Shown here one piece after another: positions 1-4,843 of a DNA stretch of 5,390 bases. The position numbers and the translations under genes were made by a program. Source of the stretch: Ruminococcaceae bacterium UBA3220 (GTDB lineage Bacteria > Bacillota > Clostridia > Oscillospirales > Acutalibacteraceae); NCBI GenBank assembly GCA_002363095.1, contig DEWC01000089.1, positions 1 through 5,390 of the forward strand. Direction: 5' to 3'. Numbering within the stretch: the first letter of the stretch is position 1; each line of letters begins with the position of its first letter. The notes beneath the pieces were generated by a model. That model worked only from the letters and a program-made list of their open reading frames with translations, had not been told where the DNA came from and ran no database searches.

Positions 1-83
1 GCAAGGTTGGCACCTTTACCGCCTAAAAGCTCACGCATGTTTGCATTACCTTCGCTGAAAAGGTATACATACTTGTGACTCAT
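1..83 (-). CDS. ppdK: Pyruvate phosphate dikinase, N-terminal fragment (runs off left edge)
   Basis: The first 27 codons of a minus-strand gene read MSHKYVYLFSEGNAN followed by MRELLGGKGANL. This is the typical amino end of pyruvate phosphate dikinase, which interconverts pyruvate, ATP and phosphate with phosphoenolpyruvate, AMP and pyrophosphate in the cytoplasm. The GGKGA stretch at residues 21-25 carries the conserved lysine of the N-terminal ATP-grasp (nucleotide-binding) domain. The family is usually close to 870-900 residues, so about 3% is visible and nothing can be said of the phosphohistidine or PEP-binding domains. The ATG is supported by an AGGAGG ribosome binding site at 95-100, 11 nt upstream, and by a promoter near 170-198. 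A PEP synthase-like relative is less likely because the FSEGN...MRxLLGGKGANL pattern is specific to PPDK. The enzyme fits a fermentative anaerobe with pyrophosphate-linked glycolysis. Confidence 0.9.
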   Translation of the reverse strand, partial: MSHKYVYLFSEGNANMRELLGGKGANL

Positions 84-94
84 CTTTAAGTCAA

Positions 95-100
95 CCTCCT
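95..100 (-). promoter_or_regulatory. Ribosome binding site of ppdK
   Basis: On the minus strand the sequence reads AGGAGG, a full match to the anti-Shine-Dalgarno core, 11 nt before the ATG at 83. The spacing is slightly long but usable. It fixes the start of the truncated ppdK gene. Confidence 0.8.
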
Positions 101-169
101 AAAAAAATAATTACATAGTAACAGATGTTCTTAAATACAAAATAATAATCATATTCGAACATTCAAGTT

Positions 170-198
170 ATTATAACAGATTTATAATAAAAAATAAA
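170..198 (-). promoter_or_regulatory. Extended -10 promoter for ppdK
   Basis: The minus strand carries a perfect TATAAT at 170-175, preceded by TGT, which gives an extended -10 (TGnTATAAT). The -35 position 17 nt further upstream (193-198) reads TTTATT and is weak, so the TG extension and the A/T-rich upstream DNA probably compensate. Transcription would start near 163 and give a leader of about 80 nt before the ppdK ATG. No riboswitch-like fold or leader peptide is apparent in that leader. Confidence 0.6.
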
Positions 199-201
199 GA
201 G

Positions 202-227
202 TTTTTTTACATTTTTTGCGATTTTTT
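202..227 (-). promoter_or_regulatory. Phased A-tracts / UP-like element upstream of the ppdK promoter
   Basis: Read on the minus strand, three A-tracts (A6 at 222-227, A6 at 212-217, A7 at 202-208) have centres 9.5-10 bp apart, close to one helical turn. They lie directly upstream of the -35 position of the ppdK promoter. Such phasing is expected to bend DNA and resembles UP-element DNA contacted by the RNA polymerase alpha C-terminal domain. Two copies of TTTTTTACAT (plus strand 203-212 and 222-231) form part of the array. The phasing is seen directly; a role in transcription is inferred. Confidence 0.4.
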
Positions 228-240
228 ACATCTTTGCATA

Positions 241-266
241 AAAAAAGCCGGCAAAAGCCGACTTTT
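241..266 (-). terminator. Rho-independent terminator of the coaX-panT operon
   Basis: On the minus strand, 6 nt after the stop codon of the ECF S component, a 10-bp stem (AAAAGTCGGC / GCCGGCTTTT, one G-T wobble) closes a TTTT loop and runs into six T residues at 241-246. This is a textbook intrinsic terminator. It separates the two-gene operon from ppdK, which has its own promoter downstream. Confidence 0.9.
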
Positions 267-272
267 AATGAT

Positions 273-860
273 TTATTGCTTGAAAGCTCTGGATAAAGCC
301 TTTGATACCGGGAAGCATATGACAAAACCGGAAATAATTTCAACAAGTCCGTTAAAACCGACAAATAAAATCACAAACATAAACGGATTAGTAGCATTAA
401 GTGCCGAAACAAATCCTTGAATGAATTTGGTATTGTAGAACGCTAGAATCAAGGCGGACATAAAAAACAGTGTGTTTAAAACAGGAGCTGTTATCGAGGC
501 TATGAGATAAGAAAGATTTTTTTTATCTTTCAACAGGTTAAAAACTAAGCCCGTAATTAATCCTGCCAATATTCTCGTCGGTACGCAAACAAGAAAAGTC
601 TTGACCGGACTTATTCCCAAAAGAGTTGCGCCAAAAGGACTGTATCCAAAACATTGTAGGAAACTAACAATGCCGAATACACCTCCGAGAATTCCACCTG
701 CGGCAGGACCGTAGAGAATTGCTCCGATTGCGACCGGCACCATTGAAAAAGTAATTTCAAGTCCTAATGTTTTAAGCGGCAAGAATGAAACTATAATAAT
801 CAATGCCGACAAAACTCCGGTCACGGTTATCAACTGAGTGCTGATTTTTTTGTTTTTCAT
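273..860 (-). CDS. panT: ECF transporter S component, probable pantothenate importer
   Basis: This 195-residue, very hydrophobic protein has the size and character of the substrate-binding S component of energy-coupling factor vitamin transporters. I see about six membrane segments: roughly residues 10-29, 37-52, 54-72, 86-108, 119-142 and 160-185. The N-terminus is short and basic (MKNKK), and a Gly/Ala-rich stretch follows YGP at 50-52. It lies 79 nt downstream of coaX on the same strand, followed by a terminator. The S component supplies only specificity and must borrow the shared EcfA/EcfA'/EcfT module, which is absent here, as expected for group II ECF systems. Pantothenate as substrate is inferred from the pantothenate kinase neighbour; another vitamin cannot be excluded. 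The ATG follows a GGAGGAA ribosome binding site at 867-873 with 6-nt spacing. Confidence 0.75.
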   Translation of the reverse strand: MKNKKISTQLITVTGVLSALIIIVSFLPLKTLGLEITFSMVPVAIGAILYGPAAGGILGGVFGIVSFLQCFGYSPFGATLLGISPVKTFLVCVPTRILAGLITGLVFNLLKDKKNLSYLIASITAPVLNTLFFMSALILAFYNTKFIQGFVSALNATNPFMFVILFVGFNGLVEIISGFVICFPVSKALSRAFKQ

Positions 861-876
861 ATTAAATTCCTCCGAT

Positions 877-899
877 ACTGTTCCCGTATGGGATACAGT
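877..899 (-). promoter_or_regulatory. Intercistronic hairpin just upstream of the panT ribosome binding site
   Basis: In the 79-nt gap between coaX and panT the transcript can fold a 9-bp stem (ACTGT, one bulged A, TCCC / GGGA, ACAGT) around a 4-nt loop. The stem ends 3 nt before the panT Shine-Dalgarno (867-873). There is no T-run after it, so it is not a terminator. It may affect processing, mRNA stability or panT translation. That role is inference; only the complementarity is seen. Confidence 0.4.
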
Positions 900-939
900 T
901 CATAATATTTATTTAACCGCATAAGCGGAAAAATACAAA

Positions 940-1704
940 CTACTTGTTCTTTTCGTAAATTTGTTTAAGCCCGTCAAGAACAAGATTTTCATTGTAGATA
1001 ATATCGGTTTTACAATGCTTGATGATTTCTCTTGCAAGCCCGCCTGTTGCTATAACACTTGCGTCGGAACCTACAATGTCTTTCATACGCTCAACAAGTC
1101 CGTCTATCATACCTGCAGTGCCGTAGACAAGCCCTGATTTCATACTGTCGGTAGTGTTTGTGCCGATAACCGACGGGGGAGCGAATATTTGAGTTGACGG
1201 GAGTTGGGCAGTGTTTTCGCAAAGCGCTTTTAAAGTCAGTCTGACGCCGGCAGCAATTGAACCGCCCAAAAAACAACCGTTGCGGTCAACCGCAAAAACG
1301 GTCGTTGCGGTTCCCATATCAATTATAATGCAGGGGAGAGTATATTCGGAAATGGCACCTACCGCACCGGCGACAAGATCGGCACCGAGTTGCGCGGGAT
1401 TGTCGATTTTAATATTCAAACCTGTTTTAACTCCGGGACCTATGGAGAGCGGAACAATTTCGCAAATATTGGTAAACGCCTTGGTTATCGAACTTTCTAT
1501 GCCCGGAACGACAGATGAAATGATACAGTCCTCAATGTCCGACAGGTCTTTGCCGTAAAGAGAAAGTATATTTTTGATGTCATATGCATATTGGTCAGAT
1601 GTCAAACTTTCGTTGGAGGCAAGGCGCGCGGTGAAAAGAAGAACATCACCGTCATAAGCGCCGATAGTGATATTGGTGTTACCTATATCAAGAGCGATAA
1701 GCAT
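940..1704 (-). CDS. coaX: Type III pantothenate kinase (CoaX)
   Basis: CoaX phosphorylates pantothenate with ATP, the first step of coenzyme A synthesis; the type III form is an ASKHA-fold dimer that needs a monovalent cation and resists CoA feedback. The 254-residue protein matches the family's usual size. Visible motifs are the phosphate loop DIGNTN (6-11), a GAD motif with the candidate catalytic Asp at 109, DMGTATT (129-135), GG at 147-148, NTTDSMKSG (183-191) and the ATP-site TGG (220-222). The residue after GAD is Leu where Arg is common, and AAG stands where APG is usual near 151-153. An ATG 54 nt further upstream is in frame, but I chose 1704: MLIALDIGNTN is the usual amino end, a GAGGTG site sits 6 nt before it, and the upstream ATG would overlap the promoter -35. 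It is followed by the probable pantothenate transporter gene in one operon. Confidence 0.93.
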   Translation of the reverse strand: MLIALDIGNTNITIGAYDGDVLLFTARLASNESLTSDQYAYDIKNILSLYGKDLSDIEDCIISSVVPGIESSITKAFTNICEIVPLSIGPGVKTGLNIKIDNPAQLGADLVAGAVGAISEYTLPCIIIDMGTATTVFAVDRNGCFLGGSIAAGVRLTLKALCENTAQLPSTQIFAPPSVIGTNTTDSMKSGLVYGTAGMIDGLVERMKDIVGSDASVIATGGLAREIIKHCKTDIIYNENLVLDGLKQIYEKNK

Positions 1705-1710
1705 TGCGTT

Positions 1711-1716
1711 CACCTC
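1711..1716 (-). promoter_or_regulatory. Ribosome binding site that decides the coaX start
   Basis: The minus strand reads GAGGTG, 6 nt before the ATG at 1704. It selects this start over the in-frame upstream ATG at 1758, which lies inside the -35 box and has no Shine-Dalgarno. Confidence 0.8.
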
Positions 1717-1729
1717 GTAATTTTTTAAA

Positions 1730-1758
1730 ATTATATCATAAACTGCGACAACAGTCAA
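1730..1758 (-). promoter_or_regulatory. Sigma-A type promoter of the coaX-panT operon
   Basis: On the minus strand, TTGACT (1753-1758) and a perfect TATAAT (1730-1735) are separated by exactly 17 nt. Transcription should begin near 1723, leaving a leader of only about 20 nt before the coaX ATG. That leaves no room for a riboswitch. Confidence 0.85.
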
Positions 1759-1760
1759 TA

Positions 1761-1796
1761 TTTGTAAAAAAAATATGTTGACATTTTGTAAAAAAA
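1761..1796. repeat. 12-nt direct repeat TTTGTAAAAAAA inside the divergent promoter region
   Basis: TTTGTAAAAAAA occurs at 1761-1772 and again at 1785-1796, a 24-nt period. One copy lies between the two back-to-back -35 boxes and the other fills the spacer of the rpsF promoter. It may be curved or A-tract promoter DNA, or a protein site. The low complexity of the sequence makes coincidence possible. Confidence 0.45.
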
Positions 1797-1806
1797 CTGT
1801 TAATAT
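1778..1806 (+). promoter_or_regulatory. Sigma-A type promoter of the rpsF-ssb-rpsR operon
   Basis: A perfect TTGACA (1778-1783) is followed after exactly 17 nt by TATAAT-like TAATAT (1801-1806). The expected start is near 1813, giving an 85-nt structured leader before rpsF. Its -35 lies 19 bp from the -35 of the divergent coaX promoter. The near-consensus sequence suits a highly expressed ribosomal protein operon. Confidence 0.85.
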
Positions 1807-1844
1807 ATAGTAGTTATTTAGGCGTTTTGCTTTAAATACCCTTG

Positions 1845-1879
1845 CCGGTTCTTGATTGTACGGAGCCGGACATTAGTCC
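1845..1879 (+). ncRNA. Structured rpsF leader, candidate S6:S18 autoregulatory element
   Basis: The leader can form an 8-bp hairpin pairing CCGGTTCT (1845-1852) with GGAGCCGG (1862-1869), two wobbles, 9-nt loop. It can also form a second hairpin GGAC-ATTA-GTCC (1868-1879) that ends 2 nt before the AAGGAGGTG ribosome binding site. G1868 and G1869 are claimed by both stems, so the full forms compete. Leaders of rpsF operons in many bacteria carry a conserved structure with a CCG element that binds the S6:S18 complex and represses the operon. Here S6 and S18 are both encoded downstream, and CCG is present at 1845-1847 and 1866-1868. The pairing is seen in the sequence; assignment to that family is from position and general resemblance and was not tested with a covariance model. 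Confidence 0.6.
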
Positions 1880-1881
1880 AT

Positions 1882-1890
1882 AAGGAGGTG
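1882..1890 (+). promoter_or_regulatory. Very strong ribosome binding site of rpsF
   Basis: AAGGAGGTG is an extended match to the 3' end of 16S rRNA, 7 nt before the rpsF ATG. It sits immediately after the leader hairpin at 1868-1879, a layout that would let S6:S18 binding upstream affect initiation. Confidence 0.85.
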
Positions 1891-1897
1891 CAACAAA

Positions 1898-2179
1898 ATG
1901 ACAGCAAAGTATGAAACAACCCTTATCTTTTCCGTTAAGGACGGCGAAGAGGCAGTTACTGCTCTCAAAGATAAGTTTAATGAGTTGATTTCCAAAAACG
2001 GAGCTATCGAGAATGTTGACGATTGGGGTAAGCGCAGATTGGCTTATCTTATCAACGACGAGGCTGAAGGATACTATGTTTTCTTCACTTATACTGCAGA
2101 GCCTACTTTCCCGGCGGAACTCGAACGTGTTGCCGGAATTACCGATGGCGTACTTCGCGTAATGACCATCAAAAAATAA
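1898..2179 (+). CDS. rpsF: 30S ribosomal protein S6
   Basis: S6 binds 16S rRNA together with S18 in the platform of the small subunit. The 93-residue protein is of normal size. It opens with the family's KYETTLIFS strand (4-12) and contains the diagnostic block WGKRRLAYLIN (43-53) followed by EGYYVFFTY (57-65). The predicted fold is one compact alpha/beta ferredoxin-like domain; there is no glutamate-rich tail like that of the E. coli protein. It is the first gene of rpsF-ssb-rpsR, with a 14-nt gap to ssb. Its partner S18 is the third gene, so the two halves of the heterodimer are made from one message, which fits feedback through the structured leader. Start choice is clear from AAGGAGGTG 7 nt upstream. 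Confidence 0.96.
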   Translation: MTAKYETTLIFSVKDGEEAVTALKDKFNELISKNGAIENVDDWGKRRLAYLINDEAEGYYVFFTYTAEPTFPAELERVAGITDGVLRVMTIKK

Positions 2180-2193
2180 TGGAGGAATAAAGA

Positions 2194-2616
2194 ATGTTTA
2201 ACTTAGTTGTGTTGACCGGCCGTCTTACTGCCGATCCGGAATTAAAGACCACTCCTAACGGTATCTCCGTTACATCGTTCTCCATTGCGGTTGCCCGCCG
2301 TTATCGCGCAGGTGAAGAGGGTCAAACCGATTTCATCAACATCGTCGCTTGGCGTCAAACTGCGGAATTTATTACAAAATACTTCAAAAAAGGAAGTATG
2401 ATTGGTATAGAGGGCGCTATTCAAACCCGTCGTTATACCGACAAAAACGGTAACAACAGAACTGCTTTTGAGGTTGTTGCCAATAATGTTCAATTTGTTG
2501 AGTCTAAGAGGGACAGCGCTAACGCAACCTCTGATAACGGTGAGTCTTTTTCCAATGCCGGTGCTGACGATTTCAATGAAATCAACGACAATATTGATGA
2601 CGATTTACCGTTTTAA
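2194..2616 (+). CDS. ssb: Single-stranded DNA-binding protein
   Basis: SSB coats single-stranded DNA in replication, repair and recombination and recruits partner proteins through its acidic tip. The 140-residue protein has an OB-fold at about 1-104, starting MFNLVVLTGRLTADPEL, with the typical DFINIVAWR (46-54, conserved Trp 53) and GSMIGIEGAIQTRRY (67-81). A short, disordered Asn/Asp/Ser-rich linker follows (about 105-134), and the protein ends in the canonical tip DDDLPF. It is shorter than the roughly 170-residue Bacillus SsbA because of the linker. Its place between rpsF and rpsR is the conserved arrangement in Bacillota, marking it as the main chromosomal SSB rather than a phage or plasmid copy. 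A GGAGGA site at 2181-2186 lies 7 nt before the ATG. Confidence 0.96.
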   Translation: MFNLVVLTGRLTADPELKTTPNGISVTSFSIAVARRYRAGEEGQTDFINIVAWRQTAEFITKYFKKGSMIGIEGAIQTRRYTDKNGNNRTAFEVVANNVQFVESKRDSANATSDNGESFSNAGADDFNEINDNIDDDLPF

Positions 2617-2656
2617 TATGATTTGACAACTATTATTTTTCAGGAGGAACTTTTCA

Positions 2657-2896
2657 ATGGAAAAGACAGATAGACCTCTTCACAGAAAGCCTCGCAAAAA
2701 GATTTGTCATTTTTGTGCGGATAAGGTAGAAGAGATTGATTATAAGGATGTCGCGAAACTTCGTAAATTTATTTCAGAGCGTGCTAAGATTTTACCGCGC
2801 CGTGCAACAGGCACCTGTGCCAAGCATCAGCGTGCACTTACTACGGCTATTAAGCGTGCGCGCCAAATTGCGTTAATTCCTTACAGCAACGACTAA
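2657..2896 (+). CDS. rpsR: 30S ribosomal protein S18, zinc-binding (C+) form
   Basis: S18 pairs with S6 on 16S rRNA. The 79-residue protein is of typical length, and the core blocks EIDYKDVAKLRKFISERAKI (26-45), LPRRATGT (46-53) and AIKRARQIALIPY (about 64-76) are unmistakable. It keeps four candidate zinc ligands, Cys17, Cys20, Cys54 and His57 (CHFC and CAKH). In the E. coli form the corresponding positions after the first Cys are changed (CRFT, RAKY). This is therefore a C+ type protein. I see no C- paralogue in the window, so whether a zinc-responsive swap exists is unknown. It is the last gene of the operon, 40 nt after ssb, with AGGAGG at 2642-2647 and a terminator directly downstream. 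The rplI gene that follows rpsR in some genomes is not here. Confidence 0.96.
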   Translation: MEKTDRPLHRKPRKKICHFCADKVEEIDYKDVAKLRKFISERAKILPRRATGTCAKHQRALTTAIKRARQIALIPYSND

Positions 2897-2901
2897 TTAT
2901 G

Positions 2902-2931
2902 AAAACGCAGTCCTTGCAGGATTGCGTTTTT
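2902..2931 (+). terminator. Rho-independent terminator after rpsR
   Basis: Five nucleotides after the rpsR stop, a 13-bp stem (AAAACGCAGTCCT paired with AGGATTGCGTTTT, one G-T wobble) closes a 3-nt TGC loop and is followed by a T-run at 2927-2931. It ends the rpsF operon. The T-run is short and some read-through into the next gene is possible. Confidence 0.9.
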
Positions 2932-2971
2932 ATTGTAACCTTGCTTATATTCCGGACTATGGGAGGACTTT

Positions 2972-3811
2972 ATGAGAACAGACGGAAAAAAATTAAAACA
3001 TGCAGATCCAATGTATACGGTTGCGGCTCATATTATGGACAAGCGCACAGACGCGATGAATATGATAACAATTGATGTTCCGTTAGAACCGATACAGAAC
3101 TACATAATTGCAAAGCGTAAAGAGGGAATTAATCTGAGTCATATTTCCGTAATACTTGCCGCATATGTCCAAACTGTTGCGGAGTATCCGGAAACTAATC
3201 GTTTTGTTGTTAATAAAAAGATTTATGCCAGAAACGAAATTTCAGTAGGTATGGTGGTTTTGAAGGCCGGTCAGGTTGACGGCACTATGTCAAAAATGTA
3301 TTTTCAACCCGATAATAACATTTTTGAGGTTAACGATATTATAAATAAGTATGTTGACGAAAACCGAAATGCGCCTGAGAATAACGGAACGGAAAAACTG
3401 ATTAAAATACTTTTAAGCATTCCGGGCTTGTTGCGCGTTGGTGTTAATTTTTTCAAATTTATTGACAAGCACGGGCTTTTGCCGAAATCCATTATCGATG
3501 CATCGCCTTTTCATAACTCCCTTGTTATTTCAAATCTTGCTTCTATCCGTACAAATCATATTTACCACCACATTTACGATTTCGGAACGACGAGCGAGGT
3601 TATAACTATGGGTAACACCCGCGAGGTTGCAAAGCGCAAGGGTGATAAAATCATTTATGAAAAGTGTATGCCGCTCGGAATTGTTATGGACGAGAGAATT
3701 TGCTCGGGTTATCATTTTGCCATTGCTTTCAGAAGGATGAAGCAGTATCTTTCAAATCCGCAGTTGCTTGAGCAGAGATGTCAGAATATAAGAGTAGATG
3801 ATTCTTTATAA
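2972..3811 (+). CDS. Stand-alone E2/CAT-fold acyltransferase-like protein with altered active site
   Basis: The 279-residue protein resembles the catalytic domain of 2-oxo acid dehydrogenase E2 acyltransferases (chloramphenicol acetyltransferase-like fold). Visible E2-like blocks are ISHISVILAAY-like (55-65), a long central part with ARNEISVGMVV (86-96), SLVISNLASI (183-192) and ITMGNTRE (211-218). It has no lipoyl or peripheral-subunit-binding domain, and no E1 or E3 gene is nearby. The active-site motif, normally DHRxxDG, reads DERICSG (240-246): the catalytic His is Glu241 and the Asp is Ser245. Ordinary E2 or CAT chemistry therefore looks impossible. I believe similar stand-alone proteins are common in Clostridia, usually labelled E2 subunit by fold alone; the true function is unknown to me. 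A GGAGG site at 2962-2966 supports the ATG. No clear promoter or GC-rich terminator flanks it; it may depend on read-through from the rpsF operon, or on a weak TATATT near 2946-2951. Confidence 0.75.
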   Translation: MRTDGKKLKHADPMYTVAAHIMDKRTDAMNMITIDVPLEPIQNYIIAKRKEGINLSHISVILAAYVQTVAEYPETNRFVVNKKIYARNEISVGMVVLKAGQVDGTMSKMYFQPDNNIFEVNDIINKYVDENRNAPENNGTEKLIKILLSIPGLLRVGVNFFKFIDKHGLLPKSIIDASPFHNSLVISNLASIRTNHIYHHIYDFGTTSEVITMGNTREVAKRKGDKIIYEKCMPLGIVMDERICSGYHFAIAFRRMKQYLSNPQLLEQRCQNIRVDDSL

Positions 3812-3840
3812 AAAGTTGTTGTTTTTATGTCGATTTTGAC

Positions 3841-3869
3841 TTGTAAAAAACAGTTTTATCATTTATAAT
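3841..3869 (+). promoter_or_regulatory. Promoter of fba
   Basis: TATAAT (3864-3869) lies 17 nt after TTGTAA (3841-3846). A better-looking TTGACT at 3836-3841 is 22 nt from the -10, too far for normal spacing. Transcription would start near 3876, after the in-frame upstream ATG at 3874, which supports translation from 3904. Confidence 0.7.
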
Positions 3870-3889
3870 ATACATGCAATTTATTTTTG

Positions 3890-3895
3890 AAGGAG
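3890..3895 (+). promoter_or_regulatory. Ribosome binding site that decides the fba start
   Basis: AAGGAG stands 8 nt before the ATG at 3904. The alternative in-frame ATG at 3874 has no Shine-Dalgarno and coincides with the predicted transcription start. Confidence 0.85.
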
Positions 3896-3903
3896 TTTTA
3901 AAT

Positions 3904-4767
3904 ATGTTGGTTTCCGCAAAAGAAATGTTAACAAAAGCCAAGGCGGGCAAGTATGCCGTCGGTCAGTTTAACATCAATAATCTTGAATGGACAAAGGCAA
4001 TCCTCTTGACGGCGCAGGAACAGAATTCACCTGTAATTCTCGGTGTTTCCGAGGGCGCGGGAAAGTATATGTGCGGTTACAAGACAGTTGTCGGGATGGT
4101 TAACGGTATGATTGATGAGTTAGGCATTACCGTTCCGGTTGCGCTGCATCTTGACCATGGTTCATATGAAGGAGCAAAGAAGTGTATTGAAGCCGGTTTT
4201 TCTTCTGTAATGTTTGACGGTTCTCATTATCCTATTGAAGAGAACATCGCAAAGACTAAAGAGTTGGTTGAAACCTGCGACAAATTAGGTCTTTCGCTCG
4301 AAGCCGAAGTCGGCGCAATCGGCGGCGAAGAGGACGGCGTTATTGGCGGCGGTGAGGTTGCTGACCCGAAAGAATGCAAGATGATTGCCGACTTGGGCGT
4401 TACAATGCTTGCCGCGGGTATCGGTAATATTCACGGTAAGTATCCTGAGAACTGGTCAGGGCTCCGTTTTGATACTCTTGAGGCTATTCAGGAATTAACA
4501 GGGGAGATGCCCCTTGTTCTTCACGGCGGTACAGGTATTCCTGCCGATATGATTAAAAAGGCAATTTCTTTAGGCGTTTCTAAAATCAATGTTAACACAG
4601 AGTGCCAGTTGAGTTTTGCGGCGGCCACCAGAAAATATGTTGAAGAGGGAAAAGACCTTGTCGGTAAAGGTTTTGACCCGAGAAAACTTTTGGCGCCCGG
4701 TTTTGAGGCGATAAAAGAGACAGTTAAAGAAAAGATGGAACTTTTCGGTTCAATCGGCAAGGCTTGA
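3904..4767 (+). CDS. fba: Class II fructose-1,6-bisphosphate aldolase
   Basis: This zinc-dependent cytoplasmic aldolase cleaves fructose 1,6-bisphosphate to dihydroxyacetone phosphate and glyceraldehyde 3-phosphate. The 287-residue protein has the length of the Bacillus FbaA type. Active-site motifs are HLDHG (82-86; catalytic Asp84, zinc ligand His85), SLEAEVGAIGGEEDG (131-145), GNIHGKYP (174-181; zinc ligand His177), VLHGGTG (205-211; zinc ligand His207) and the phosphate-binding KINVNTE (227-233). Tagatose-bisphosphate aldolases (GatY/KbaY) share these motifs, so the substrate is not settled by motifs alone; the lack of sugar-utilisation genes nearby favours the glycolytic enzyme. MLVSAKEMLTKAKAGKYAVG is the normal amino end, so I start at 3904, not at the in-frame ATG 30 nt upstream. 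It has its own promoter and a terminator 20 nt after the stop, so it is monocistronic unless read-through arrives from the E2-like gene. Confidence 0.95.
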   Translation: MLVSAKEMLTKAKAGKYAVGQFNINNLEWTKAILLTAQEQNSPVILGVSEGAGKYMCGYKTVVGMVNGMIDELGITVPVALHLDHGSYEGAKKCIEAGFSSVMFDGSHYPIEENIAKTKELVETCDKLGLSLEAEVGAIGGEEDGVIGGGEVADPKECKMIADLGVTMLAAGIGNIHGKYPENWSGLRFDTLEAIQELTGEMPLVLHGGTGIPADMIKKAISLGVSKINVNTECQLSFAAATRKYVEEGKDLVGKGFDPRKLLAPGFEAIKETVKEKMELFGSIGKA

Positions 4768-4787
4768 GCGCTTAATCGTCAATAATT

Positions 4788-4815
4788 AAAGAGCAGGTTT
4801 TAAACCTGCTCTTTT
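4788..4815 (+). terminator. Terminator between convergent fba and pqqD-like genes (probably bidirectional)
   Basis: A 12-bp stem with GC-rich core GAGCAGG/CCTGCTC (4788-4799 with 4803-4814) closes a 3-nt loop and ends in TTTT on the plus strand. On the minus strand the same stem ends in CTTTAATTATT, a weaker U-rich tail, and lies 28 nt past the stop of the pqqD-like gene. It can therefore serve both genes, more strongly for fba. Confidence 0.85.
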
Positions 4816-4843
4816 GCTATTTGCAGATACAATTGAAAGTGTA

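Noticed and set aside
182..364. A 60-codon minus-strand open frame crossing the end of panT and the terminator
   Set aside because: It runs through the intrinsic terminator and overlaps panT in another frame, with no plausible start signal.
917..928. Small hairpin CCGC-ATAA-GCGG just after the coaX stop
   Set aside because: It has only four base pairs and no T-run, and coaX and panT look co-transcribed, so it is not called a terminator.
1211..1558. A 115-codon plus-strand open frame opposite coaX
   Set aside because: It is fully antisense to a well-conserved gene, has no ribosome binding site and its translation resembles no family I know.
1705..1758. An 18-residue amino-terminal extension of CoaX from the ATG at 1758
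   Set aside because: It would place the start codon inside the -35 box and lacks a ribosome binding site; family homology begins at 1704.
1723..1777. Possible riboswitch or T-box upstream of coaX
   Set aside because: The predicted coaX leader is only about 20 nt, too short for any known riboswitch.
2623..2628. A perfect TTGACA between ssb and rpsR
   Set aside because: No -10 element lies 16-18 nt downstream (that position is the rpsR ribosome binding site region), so an internal promoter is not supported.
3808..3828. Inverted repeat ATAAAAA / TTTTTAT after the E2-like gene
   Set aside because: The stem is only A-T pairs with a 7-nt loop and is too weak to call a terminator; such pairs are expected by chance in A/T-rich DNA.
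3874..3903. A 10-residue amino-terminal extension of the aldolase
   Set aside because: The ATG coincides with the expected transcription start and has no Shine-Dalgarno; AAGGAG precedes the ATG at 3904.
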